Notes: generated by a model not told the origin, from the letters alone. Numbered from the stretch's first letter, positions 1 to 7,006 are shown. The stretch: DNA of 10,619 nucleotides from Vulcanimicrobiota bacterium (GCA_030040695.1 JASHTE010000193.1:1-10619); one strand, 5' to 3'. Numbers and translations: made by a program.

Positions 1-1
1 G

Positions 2-124
2 TGTACCTCGATGGGGCAGCAGGCGCTCGTCGTGGAGGCAATACAAGCCGGCGCGAGATCGTTCATCACCAAGCCCTTTCAGCCGCCCAAGATCGTCGAA
101 ACGCTCAACAAGGTGCTCGCATGA
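2..124 (+). CDS. cheY: CheY response regulator, C-terminal part (5' end outside window)
   Basis: Frame 2 is open from the left edge to the TGA at 122-124 and encodes about 40 residues of a receiver domain. The visible segment begins CTSMGQQ, continues through EAIQAGARSFITKPF and ends in NKVLA. The K-P-F triplet is the conserved loop after beta-5 of receiver domains; its lysine contacts the phosphoryl group. The MGQQ...EAIQAGA pattern is typical of CheY from Bacillus-like systems. The phospho-accepting aspartate lies outside the window. CheY carries the signal from CheA to the flagellar motor switch in the cytoplasm. Its stop overlaps the cheC start (ATGA), so the two are probably translationally coupled. 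A single-domain CheY is the natural reading given the neighbours, but a longer protein with a C-terminal receiver cannot be excluded. Confidence 0.9.
   Translation, partial: CTSMGQQALVVEAIQAGARSFITKPFQPPKIVETLNKVLA
110..115 (+). promoter_or_regulatory. Shine-Dalgarno of cheC, decides its start
   Basis: AAGGTG lies 5 nt before the ATG at 121, inside the last codons of cheY. It supports ATG 121 as the cheC start rather than the in-frame GTG at position 1, whose first 120 bases overlap cheY in another frame. Confidence 0.6.
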
Positions 125-738
125 CCGCCTCTCTGACGCTCACAGATCTGCAGAAAGACGCGCTCAAAGAAGTTGCCAACATCGGCGCGGGCCATGCGGC
201 GACCGCACTCTCGGAGCTCTTGAACACGAAGATCACGCTCATCGAACCGCGCATCGACGTCGTGAAATTCCGCGATCTCTCCGGACGCCTCGGCAGCCGC
301 GGGCGGCCCGTTGCGGCGCTGCACATGTACGTGCGCGGCGAGGCTCCCGGGCAAATCCTCGTTCTCTTCGACCGGGATCAAGCGAGCGAGTTCGTCGGGC
401 GCTTCATTCGGCGCGTCATCGGGGACATCAAGATCTACGATTCGATCGCGGACTCGACGCTCAAAGAGCTCGGAAACGTGGTTGCCGGCTCGTACGTCTC
501 CGCAATCGTGCACCTCACGCAGGCGAGCCTCGAGCCCTCCCTGCCAACACTCTCGTACGGCACGATCGAGGCCGCGTTTCATAGCCTCATGGCGATCCTT
601 CCCGATCAAGACGTGTTCTTGGTGGAGTCCGTCTTTCTCGACAAGGACACGGCGATCGGCGGCGAGTTCATTCTCATTCCCGATGCGGGATCACTCGAGC
701 CGCTGCTCAGCGTCTTCGAGCTCGAGAACATCGCTTAG
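121..738 (+). CDS. cheC: CheC, CheY-P phosphatase
   Basis: This 205-residue protein is of the CheC/FliY/CheX phosphatase family, which dephosphorylates CheY-P in the cytoplasm and aids adaptation. Two copies of the family signature [DS]-x3-E-x2-N-x22-P are visible. The first is D13, E17, N20 and P43; the second is S112, E116, N119 and P142. Both active sites therefore look intact. The length is normal for CheC. The in-frame GTG at position 1 would add 40 residues that translate cheY out of frame, so the ATG at 121, which overlaps the cheY stop and has its own Shine-Dalgarno, is preferred. The gene sits between cheY and cheA. CheC often works with the deamidase CheD, but no cheD is in the window. 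Confidence 0.93.
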   Translation: MTASLTLTDLQKDALKEVANIGAGHAATALSELLNTKITLIEPRIDVVKFRDLSGRLGSRGRPVAALHMYVRGEAPGQILVLFDRDQASEFVGRFIRRVIGDIKIYDSIADSTLKELGNVVAGSYVSAIVHLTQASLEPSLPTLSYGTIEAAFHSLMAILPDQDVFLVESVFLDKDTAIGGEFILIPDAGSLEPLLSVFELENIA

Positions 739-774
739 GAAGCCCTGGGCGGAGTACCCTAAAGCAGCCTCGAA

Positions 775-780
775 TATTAT
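775..780 (+). promoter_or_regulatory. Possible -10 element just before cheA
   Basis: TATTAT in the AT-rich patch of the 50-bp cheC-cheA gap resembles a sigma70 -10 box and ends 8 nt before the cheA ATG. No good -35 box is seen 16-18 nt upstream. If real, transcription would begin almost at the start codon, giving a leaderless cheA mRNA. Weak evidence. Confidence 0.2.
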
Positions 781-788
781 AGGCCGCG

Positions 789-2477
789 ATGGCCGACGAG
801 CACTTCGACCGCGCAGAGTTCATCGCATACTTCCGTGACGAGGCGGAGGAGCTGCTGCATCGGATCGACGCCGATGCGCTGAAGCTCGAGCAATCCGCAG
901 CAGCCGGGAAGGCCGATCCCGAGACGGTGAATGCGCTGTTTCGCGCGCTGCATACGATCAAGGGTAACGCAGCGATGCTCGGCTTCGGGGAGACTGCGCG
1001 CTTAGCCCACGGACTCGAGAACCTTTGCGACCTCCTTCGAACCGAGAGCGTTGCGCTCTCGCCGGTTTGCGCGGAGCTGCTCCTGCGCGGGCGAGACTTG
1101 TTGTCTGCGCTCGTCGCGGCGGAGCCCTCGGGCGGGACGATTCCCGCAGCGCTGCCCGCGTTTCTCGAGCGGCTGAGCGGGATCGAGCAGAAGGAGGCCT
1201 CGCCCGATCGCGCGCCGCAAGCGCCCGCCGAGGCAACGCCGCGTACCGTCGCGGGGCTGCGCCGGCAGACGATCCGGGTCGACATCGACCGCCTCGATCT
1301 CTTGCTGAATCTCGTCGGGGAGCTCGTCATCAATCGGACGCGGATCTCCGACCTCGCGGCATCCTTGAGCCGCACCGACGGCGAGGAGCCATTGCGCAAA
1401 GCGCTGTTGGAGAGCGCAGGATTGCTTGCCCGCACCTGCGGCGAGATCCAGGAGTCGCTCATGAAAGTGCGCATGGTGCCGATCGGGCGCGTCTTCGAGC
1501 GCTTCCCGCGCGTCGTCCGTGACATCGCGAAGGCGCGTGGCAAGGAGGTGCGTCTCGAGGTGAGTGGGGCGCAGACCGAGCTCGACAAGACGATCGTGGA
1601 CGAGATCGGCGAGCCGCTCATGCACTTGCTGCGAAACTGCATCGACCACGGTATCGAGCTCCCGGAAGTGCGCGAACGCGAAGGGAAGCCGCGAGAGGGG
1701 ACGATTCTCCTGAACGCCTATCATGCCGGCAACCAGATTGTCATCGAGATGTCCGACGACGGCGGCGGCATCGACTTCGACCGCGTCCGAGCACGCGCAA
1801 TTGCGGCCCGCTTCATCGCACCCGAGGAGCGTTTGACCGAACAGGAGCTGCTGGAGCTCATTTTCCGTCCTGGTTTCTCAACGGCGGAAAACGTCTCAGA
1901 GCTGAGTGGCCGAGGCGTCGGCATGGACGTCGTGCAGAAGGCGGTCACGCATCTCAAAGGCTTCTTCACCGTGGAGAGCGAGTGGAAGCGCGGGACACGT
2001 TTCCAGATCAAGCTCCCCTTGACGCTCGCCATCATTACCGCGCTGCTCGTGCGCGTCGGGAAGGCCCTCTACGCGATACCTCTCGACGTCGTCGTCGAGT
2101 CACAACGGATCGAGAGCGCAGAGATTCGAAGTGTTGCGAGCAACGAGGTCGTGACGGTGCGGGACCAGATCGTACCACTCATTCGCGTTGCCGAGTTCTT
2201 CGGCACGGATGTCGCGCGCGACCCGGAGAAGGCCATGACAGTCATCGTGAGCGTACAGGGACGTAACATCGGTCTCGTCGTCGACGTGTTCGAAGGCGAG
2301 CAGGAGATCGTGATCAAGCCGCTCTCGGACCTCGTCGGTCGCATTCCCGGCATCTCGGGAGCGACAATTCTCGGCAGTGGCGCAATCTCGCTGATCCTCG
2401 ACGTCCATGCACTCGTCGCCGACGCGTACGCGAGCGGGAAGGCCGCGCGCGCAGAGCTCGCCACGGCGGAGACATAG
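789..2477 (+). CDS. cheA: CheA, chemotaxis sensor histidine kinase lacking a P2 domain
   Basis: This 562-residue cytoplasmic kinase autophosphorylates in complex with CheW and receptors and passes the phosphate to CheY. P1 (HPt, about 1-110) has phospho-acceptor H55 in HTIKGNA. Residues 135-160 are an Ala/Pro-rich linker. P3 dimerisation (about 162-225) starts at RVDIDRLDLLLNLVGE. The P4 ATPase has an N box around N283 and H287, a G1 box DDGGGID (323-329), the F box with PGFST (361-365) and the G2 box GRGVGMD (374-380). P5 (about 411-545) is CheW-like. No CheY-binding P2 domain fits between P1 and P3, which accounts for the shorter length compared with about 650 residues in enterics. It lies 50 bp after cheC and 3 bp before cheW. 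No strong Shine-Dalgarno precedes the ATG; only AGG at 781-783 is present. Confidence 0.96.
   Translation: MADEHFDRAEFIAYFRDEAEELLHRIDADALKLEQSAAAGKADPETVNALFRALHTIKGNAAMLGFGETARLAHGLENLCDLLRTESVALSPVCAELLLRGRDLLSALVAAEPSGGTIPAALPAFLERLSGIEQKEASPDRAPQAPAEATPRTVAGLRRQTIRVDIDRLDLLLNLVGELVINRTRISDLAASLSRTDGEEPLRKALLESAGLLARTCGEIQESLMKVRMVPIGRVFERFPRVVRDIAKARGKEVRLEVSGAQTELDKTIVDEIGEPLMHLLRNCIDHGIELPEVREREGKPREGTILLNAYHAGNQIVIEMSDDGGGIDFDRVRARAIAARFIAPEERLTEQELLELIFRPGFSTAENVSELSGRGVGMDVVQKAVTHLKGFFTVESEWKRGTRFQIKLPLTLAIITALLVRVGKALYAIPLDVVVESQRIESAEIRSVASNEVVTVRDQIVPLIRVAEFFGTDVARDPEKAMTVIVSVQGRNIGLVVDVFEGEQEIVIKPLSDLVGRIPGISGATILGSGAISLILDVHALVADAYASGKAARAELATAET
2468..2471 (+). promoter_or_regulatory. 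Shine-Dalgarno of cheW
   Basis: GGAG, within GGCGGAGA, lies 9 nt before the ATG at 2481 and overlaps the last codons of cheA. This supports the chosen cheW start and coupled translation. Confidence 0.55.
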
Positions 2478-2480
2478 GCG

Positions 2481-2936
2481 ATGAGCGAGAGCGTTCAGGT
2501 CGCAACATTTCGCCTCGGCTCCGAAGAATACGGTGTCGACATCTCGCAGATCCAGGAGATCATCCGGATGGTCGAGATTACACGCGTTCCTCGTACGCCC
2601 GAGTTCGTCGAAGGCGTCATCAACCTGCGTGGGCAGCTGATCCCGATTATCGACCTCCGCAAGCGCTTTGGCATGGATCGCGTGGAGCCGACGAAAAACT
2701 CACGCATCATCGTGAGCGACATCGGCACGAAGCGCATCGGGATGATCGTCGACAGCGCCTCCGAGGTGCTGACGATTCCGCTCGACTCGATCGAGCAGGC
2801 GCCGGAGATCGTCGCCGGCCTCGACGCAGATTATCTACAAGGCGTCGGAAAGATGGGCGAGCGTCTCATCATCTTGCTCGATCTCACGATGGTCATCAGC
2901 GGCGCACAACGCCGCGAGCTGGAGGACGCGGGGTAG
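2481..2936 (+). CDS. cheW: CheW, receptor-kinase coupling protein
   Basis: This single-domain CheW-like protein of 151 residues bridges chemoreceptors and the P5 domain of CheA in the cytoplasmic array. It shows the expected core: VATFRLGSEEYGVDISQIQEI near the N-terminus, then EFVEGVINLRGQLIPIIDLR (about 41-60), the hallmark of the family, and the second SH3-like half with IGMIVDSASEVL and RLIILLDL near the C-terminus. Its length is typical. It starts 3 bp after the cheA stop with a GGAG Shine-Dalgarno and is followed 29 bp later by the PDZ/GAF membrane protein. Nothing in it looks degenerate. Confidence 0.96.
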   Translation: MSESVQVATFRLGSEEYGVDISQIQEIIRMVEITRVPRTPEFVEGVINLRGQLIPIIDLRKRFGMDRVEPTKNSRIIVSDIGTKRIGMIVDSASEVLTIPLDSIEQAPEIVAGLDADYLQGVGKMGERLIILLDLTMVISGAQRRELEDAG

Positions 2937-2945
2937 CGCTGGGAC

Positions 2946-2961
2946 GGCAGCGAAGGCTGCC
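2946..2961 (+). other. Hairpin just before the GTG start of the PDZ/GAF gene
   Basis: GGCAGC-GAAG-GCTGCC is a perfect 6-bp stem with a 4-nt loop and ends 4 nt before the GTG at 2966. It covers the only Shine-Dalgarno-like bases (GAAGG). No T-tract follows, so it is not a typical intrinsic terminator. It could lower translation of the last gene of the operon. Confidence 0.4.
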
Positions 2962-2965
2962 CGCT

Positions 2966-4765
2966 GTGTCGACGACGGCTTGGCGCCGCCTTCTCCTGAC
3001 GCTCTGCGCTTTCGGAGTCGTCCAGCTCGGCTACATCGCGTGGCTCGCGGCGAACGACGGCGGATTTCTGGGCCTTGACACGGCTCCCACAAGCACGCCC
3101 TTCGTTCAAAAAATAATCGTCGCGCCAGGAAGCGCGGCTTATACTGCCGGCCTGCGAACGGGAGATCTCATTGACGGTCATGTACTCTCTGCGCCCGCGC
3201 GGTACCGGTGGTTCGAGAGCTGGTTTCTCAAAGGCGCAACAGTTCAACTGCCGATTCGTCACGCAAACGCGCTCAAGGTCGTGACCCTCAAGGCACAGCT
3301 GCAGCCCGGTGGATACAACTCAAATCTCGGCATCTACTCGGTGTGGGTCGCGATCGCAGCGAATCTCTGGATTCTGCTCTTCGCGGCGCTCGTCGCTTCT
3401 CGCCGTGCCGAGAGCATTGAGGCACGGACGCTGTGCTTAGTGCTCGCTCTTGGTGTCATTCAGAATAACTTCCAAAACAACAACTGGCTCACACCATGGC
3501 CGGCGCTCGACGCTGCGCTCGCGTGCTTGGCCTGCGTTTTATACGCGGGATCGAGGACACTCTTCGTGCTGTACGCGATGAGCTTCGCCCGGCCACCGTC
3601 GCGCGCGCGCCAGGCAGTGGCGTGGGTCGCGTACGCGTCTATTGCGGTCAGCGCGTGTTATGGAGTCTTCGCCACCGTGGGTGCTTGGTCGGGAACGTTG
3701 GACGCAGGTATGCCGTGGTACTCCGGCTGGGCCGCCGTCATGCTGCGCGGGATTCTGCCGCAGGCTCTCGTGCTGGTCTGCGCGCTTTTCGCGATTGCGC
3801 AGGCACGTGGCGCGGAGCAGGCGCGCGTCGCGTGGGCGAGCGCATCGCTCGGCACCGGCTATTCGGCGAACATCGTCTACTGGGTAGGCAACGCATTCGC
3901 ACCAAGCTCCCCGAACGTCCTCGAGGCCTTTGGCATCTTCGTCAACGTTGCATGGTTCATTGTGCCGCTCGGCTTGACGTACTCGCTGCTCTACCGCAAG
4001 CTGCTCGACATTAGTTTTGCCGTCAACCGGGCCGCGGTATTCTCGATCGTCTCGATCATCGTCGTCGGCGCCTTCGTCCTGGTCGAGTGGCTCCTCGGCG
4101 GCTGGCTGCACGACGCGAGCCACGCAGCGAACGTCGCCGTGAGCGCTGCCCTCGCGCTTGCGCTCGGATTCTCCGTGCGCTTCGTGCATGCACGCGTGGA
4201 CGGGTTCGTCGACAACGTCTTCTTCCGGAAGCGCCACGAGAATGAGCAGGCGATACGGAAGCTCGCGCGTGAAGCACCGTATATTACCGAGGCGAAGACG
4301 CTCCTCGAGCGAACGGTATCGACGCTCGAGCTTCACGCCGGCGCGAGCAGCGTGATCGCTCTTCTGGACGATGACCACGGGCGGTACGGCAGCGTCGACG
4401 AGAACGATCCCGCACTCGTCGAGCTGCGAACCTTTCACGAGCCGCTCGACCTGCACTCCGTCGAACGCACGGCGATTCCAGGCGAGCTTGCCTACCCGAT
4501 GGCTTCGCGAGGCCGCCTCGTCGGCGCGCTCGTCATCGGGGCGAAGGCGACGGGGGAGACGTACGCGCCCGATGAGTCCGACGCGATCGCGCAGCTCGCG
4601 CACGCGGTCGGCGTTGCGCTCGACGCCTTGGGCACCGGCAATGAGCAGTCACGTGACGTCATGCTCGAAGGCATTCGCGCCGTGCTCTCCGGGCTTCAGT
4701 TGGTTTCGCAGAAGCTGGACGGGCTCTCCGAGACGATGACGCCGCGAAGCCGCGAAAGCACCTAG
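2966..4765 (+). CDS. PDZ - multi-pass membrane - GAF domain protein, putative sensor
   Basis: This 599-residue protein of unknown exact function ends the chemotaxis operon. TM1 is near residues 8-28. An extracytoplasmic PDZ-like domain follows (about 44-112), with PGSAAYTAGLRTGDLIDG at 54-71. A block of about seven or eight hydrophobic helices spans about 124-405. A juxtamembrane segment with VDGFVDNVFFRKRHE (411-425) follows, then a GAF-like domain (about 430-555) and a short tail. The membrane block and the linker with FFRKRHE resemble the N-terminal halves of membrane histidine kinases from several Gram-negative groups. Here no HisKA, HATPase, GGDEF or other output domain follows the GAF domain. 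The start is a GTG behind a small hairpin, 29 bp after cheW, and is the least certain start in the operon. Context suggests a membrane sensor that works through the adjacent CheW/CheA or through an unlinked partner; this is inference. Confidence 0.75.
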   Translation: MSTTAWRRLLLTLCAFGVVQLGYIAWLAANDGGFLGLDTAPTSTPFVQKIIVAPGSAAYTAGLRTGDLIDGHVLSAPARYRWFESWFLKGATVQLPIRHANALKVVTLKAQLQPGGYNSNLGIYSVWVAIAANLWILLFAALVASRRAESIEARTLCLVLALGVIQNNFQNNNWLTPWPALDAALACLACVLYAGSRTLFVLYAMSFARPPSRARQAVAWVAYASIAVSACYGVFATVGAWSGTLDAGMPWYSGWAAVMLRGILPQALVLVCALFAIAQARGAEQARVAWASASLGTGYSANIVYWVGNAFAPSSPNVLEAFGIFVNVAWFIVPLGLTYSLLYRKLLDISFAVNRAAVFSIVSIIVVGAFVLVEWLLGGWLHDASHAANVAVSAALALALGFSVRFVHARVDGFVDNVFFRKRHENEQAIRKLAREAPYITEAKTLLERTVSTLELHAGASSVIALLDDDHGRYGSVDENDPALVELRTFHEPLDLHSVERTAIPGELAYPMASRGRLVGALVIGAKATGETYAPDESDAIAQLAHAVGVALDALGTGNEQSRDVMLEGIRAVLSGLQLVSQKLDGLSETMTPRSREST

Positions 4766-4871
4766 GTCACATCGCTTGGAGCTAAGGGCGTCGCGGTGTC
4801 ATCCTGAGCGCGCGCGAAGCGCGCAGTCGGCGGTGTCATCCTGAGCGCGCGCGAAGCGCGCAGTCGAAGGA
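4766..4871. other. Intergenic gap between convergent genes
   Basis: These 106 bp separate the 3' ends of the PDZ/GAF gene (+ strand) and the DUF5916 gene (- strand). They hold the two tandem hairpin repeats described separately. No reading frame or classical GC stem plus T-tract terminator is visible; the repeat hairpins are the only candidates for ending transcription from both sides. Confidence 0.7.
4794..4866. repeat. Two tandem 36-bp hairpin repeats (REP-like), period 37 bp
   Basis: The copies at 4794-4829 and 4831-4866 appear identical, starting CGGTGTCATCCTGAGC and ending GCGCAGTCG. Each contains GCGCGC twice around a short GAA-containing loop and so can fold. After the second copy the sequence goes on with AAGGATCAC, whose TCA is the complement of the stop codon of the - strand gene; the first copy lacks this tail. 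From memory, GTCATCCTGAGC...GTCGAAGGAT is the form of a dispersed intergenic repeat in many bacterial genomes. Its position between convergent genes fits a REP-type element or bidirectional terminator. Confidence 0.75.
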
Positions 4872-6926
4872 TCACGTGCCCTTCGTGCTGCCCGCGTAGA
4901 AGATCACTTTGAAGATCGCCTGGGGTACCGTCGTCAGGGTGTTCGGGTCGCCGTAGGCGAGATAGAACTCCTCGTTACGCAGCCTCAGGTGGTAGGCGAC
5001 GGAGATATTCGCGCACGTACCCATGCAGTCGCCTCCACCGTTCGGAACCGGCGGGTCACCGACGACGCGGCGCACACCGATCGCGAACGATGAGTCGGCG
5101 TCGATCTGGTAGGCGTACGCAATGCCTTCGAACCACTGAACGTTCTCGAGCGCGCGTGGCAGGTATTGCGCGGTGTCGTCGTCGCTGAAGGTGAGGGAAC
5201 CTTTGTTGCCGACCCGCATCGTCGAGGTTCGAAACCACGTGTCGAGGCGGCCGAGCCCGTAGCTCCCCGTGTAGAACTGGATCTGTGTCGGCGTCGCCGA
5301 CGAGCCATGCGTCGGGAAATTGTTGAGGTTGTTCTGCATGCCGCTGTGATACGTGATGCTGAAGCCTCCGGCTTGCGAGATGGGCTCGAGCGCCGACCCG
5401 AAGCGCCAGTAATCGGATCCCGACGAAACCTGGACGTCGATCGTGCTCTTCGTGAGAACGTCGAGCAGCACGTCGTTGTCGCTCTGGGCTTGTCCGTAGC
5501 TCACGCCCTGGTAACGGTCGAAGCCGCCGTCGACGCCGATCGACGAGAGAAAATCCTGTGGCGCAAAGGTCCAGACGCGTGCGCTATAGACTCCGTATCC
5601 GGCGATTCCCGAATGCGAGTCGAAACCGTCGACGGGATCGAAGTCATCGCCTACCTTGCGTATCGCGCCGAAGATGGCGAAGTGCTGATCGATCCAGCCG
5701 GCGCCGCTGTCAAACCACTCGCCTTGGTCCGGATCGCTGACGAGCGTGCCGGACTCAAGTGCATAGTTCGCGTACGCATAGACATATTTTCCGTTCCACC
5801 AGCTCACGCCGCCTTGGTTCGTATCGTCGACGAGGCCCGGCATGTTGGTGCTGACGTGTTGGAATGCCGCGTTCCACTGGTTGTCGTCGGAGATGTAGTT
5901 GAGCGCGGTTGCGTCGTCCGTCCTGTCATCGCCGATTGCGTCGAAGGCGGCTAAACCGAAGTTTCCTTGACGGCCTTCGAATGCATACCCTTGCGTGGGC
6001 GTTGGGATCGCAGGAGTGTAGAGCGTCGTGCGCTCGCTGCAGATGTTGCAGTTGAAGTCATTAAAATACCCTGCGGCTTGCGTGAAGAATGGGCGTACCT
6101 CGCTAAAGACCCGCTGGTACACCGTGGGCGCGATCGACTGCTGATCGATCTCGACGTCCGAGTAATCGGGGTGAAGCGTTCCGTAGAACGAGGCCGTCTG
6201 CGTCACCGGCACGGAGAAGTCGGCGCCGATTCGCGACGTCGAGCCGCCGATGCTCCTGCTCGCTGCTTCGGCAAGCCCATAGACGCCTAACCTCGGCTTA
6301 GGCAAAGGCGGGCGCGAGACGACACTCAACGTAACGTTGCCGGCACGTGCGGGATCGTCGGGATTCGTTTGCGCCGCGTCGTACGACCATACGTTGAGCT
6401 CGCCGGTCGAGCGCACGTATCGGATAAATTGCATGCGCCAGGCTCCGGCGTGTGCGCCGTGGATGACGGCAAGGGGAATAGCCATCGTAACCGTGTAGCG
6501 GCCGCTCGTCGCAACTCCACGCGTCTGCCACTGTGGTTCGAAGTCAACGTTCTCGCTGGAGGCCTCGTTGTGCGCGCCGTTCGCGTTCGACTCGAACTGG
6601 TATTGAAAGCCGGAGGGACCCCTTGGCCACAGATCGACCCACACTGCGTCGTCGGTCCACGCGATACCACCGTTGACGTTGCTGCCGCCCGAAATCGTGT
6701 CGTTACTGTGCTGCGCCGCGACGAGCGGTACGTGCTGCACGGCGTCAAAGCGAACGTAAAGGTACTTGCCGTCGCTGGCGACGTGCACGATCGTCGAGTT
6801 TTGGGCCGCCTTCTGATGCCCGACGTCCCAGGAGAGGGATATCGCTGCCGTCGGCCATCCGGCGACCGAGGCCGAAGGGTCGAGCGGCGGCGCCGCGTGG
6901 ACGACCGGGACTGTCAACGATAGCAT
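4872..6926 (-). CDS. Secreted DUF5916 / CBM9-like domain protein (copy 1)
   Basis: This 684-residue exported protein is of unknown function. Residues 1-11 form a short hydrophobic signal ending VVHA|AP, without a basic n-region. The N-terminal domain (about 13-205) is a DOMON/CBM9-like beta-sandwich with DGKYLYVRFDA, DDAVWVDLWP, FEPQWQTR and WRMQFIRY motifs. The remainder (about 210-684) has the DUF5916 pattern: HPDYSDVEIDQQ (252-263), EVRPFFTQ (276-283) and YTPAIP (303-308), then alternating strands that look like an outer-membrane beta-barrel. Cysteines C293 and C296 form a CxxC just before YTPAIP, and two more are at the C-terminal DCMGTC. It is clearly paralogous to the gene at 9297. It is transcribed away from the blaI-type gene through a mirror copy of that promoter, which suggests shared regulation. 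The family's role is unknown; export, surface binding or transport are possibilities. Confidence 0.85.
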   Translation of the reverse strand: MLSLTVPVVHAAPPLDPSASVAGWPTAAISLSWDVGHQKAAQNSTIVHVASDGKYLYVRFDAVQHVPLVAAQHSNDTISGGSNVNGGIAWTDDAVWVDLWPRGPSGFQYQFESNANGAHNEASSENVDFEPQWQTRGVATSGRYTVTMAIPLAVIHGAHAGAWRMQFIRYVRSTGELNVWSYDAAQTNPDDPARAGNVTLSVVSRPPLPKPRLGVYGLAEAASRSIGGSTSRIGADFSVPVTQTASFYGTLHPDYSDVEIDQQSIAPTVYQRVFSEVRPFFTQAAGYFNDFNCNICSERTTLYTPAIPTPTQGYAFEGRQGNFGLAAFDAIGDDRTDDATALNYISDDNQWNAAFQHVSTNMPGLVDDTNQGGVSWWNGKYVYAYANYALESGTLVSDPDQGEWFDSGAGWIDQHFAIFGAIRKVGDDFDPVDGFDSHSGIAGYGVYSARVWTFAPQDFLSSIGVDGGFDRYQGVSYGQAQSDNDVLLDVLTKSTIDVQVSSGSDYWRFGSALEPISQAGGFSITYHSGMQNNLNNFPTHGSSATPTQIQFYTGSYGLGRLDTWFRTSTMRVGNKGSLTFSDDDTAQYLPRALENVQWFEGIAYAYQIDADSSFAIGVRRVVGDPPVPNGGGDCMGTCANISVAYHLRLRNEEFYLAYGDPNTLTTVPQAIFKVIFYAGSTKGT

Positions 6927-6939
6927 ACGGGCGACGGGT

Positions 6940-6945
6940 CCTCCT
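6940..6945 (-). promoter_or_regulatory. Shine-Dalgarno of DUF5916 copy 1, unusually far from the ATG
   Basis: On the - strand AGGAGG is followed by 13 nt and then the ATG at 6926-6924. That spacing is long. An in-frame GTC codon (6937-6935) lies only 2 nt after it, and an in-frame stop lies further upstream, so no standard start codon other than this ATG fits. Confidence 0.55.
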
Positions 6946-6958
6946 AAAGATTTAAGAG
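6941..6958 (-). promoter_or_regulatory. Operator-like dyad downstream of the leftward promoter
   Basis: On the - strand this reads CTCTTAA-ATCT-TTAGGAG, a dyad with 7-bp arms, one mismatch and a 4-nt spacer. It is the exact mirror position of the rightward dyad at 7031-7048 and shares the CTTAAATC core. It would overlap the transcription start of DUF5916 copy 1, a good place for a repressor to bind. Confidence 0.55.
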
Positions 6959-6959
6959 C

Positions 6960-6988
6960 AGCCTACCGGAGCCGCCGGGGTTTGTCAA
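6960..6988 (-). promoter_or_regulatory. Leftward sigma70-type promoter for DUF5916 copy 1
   Basis: On the - strand, -35 TTGACA (6988-6983), a 17-nt spacer and -10 TAGGCT (6965-6960). The -35 is a perfect consensus, the -10 only half consensus. Box sequences and spacing are identical to the rightward promoter, although the spacer bases differ. Confidence 0.65.
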
Positions 6989-7006
6989 CTAAGCTTTTAG
7001 TTGACA
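6983..7006. promoter_or_regulatory. Central palindrome joining both -35 boxes, candidate BlaI operator
   Basis: TGTCAACTAA-GCTT-TTAGTTGACA is a perfect inverted repeat with 10-bp arms and a 4-nt centre. The outer six bases of each arm are the TTGACA -35 box of one of the two divergent promoters. A dimeric winged-helix repressor bound here would block both. Assigning it to the BlaI-type protein encoded next door is inference from position. Confidence 0.65.

Noticed and set aside
1..738. 245-residue frame starting at GTG 1 as one protein
   Set aside because: The first 40 codons overlap the clear cheY 3' end in another frame; ATG 121 with an SD and an ATGA overlap is the real cheC start.
707..1642. 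311-residue - strand frame opposite cheA
   Set aside because: Ser/Arg-rich shadow antisense to the conserved CheA domains.
3539..4603. 354-residue - strand frame opposite the PDZ/GAF gene
   Set aside because: Charged, low-information translation antisense to a gene with clear domains; no SD or motif.
4794..4866. CRISPR array
   Set aside because: Only two copies separated by one base, self-complementary, with no spacers and no cas genes.
5166..5954. 262-residue + strand frame inside DUF5916 copy 1
   Set aside because: It is an antisense shadow of a well-supported gene in GC-rich DNA; composition is Arg/Val/Ala-rich with no recognisable domain.
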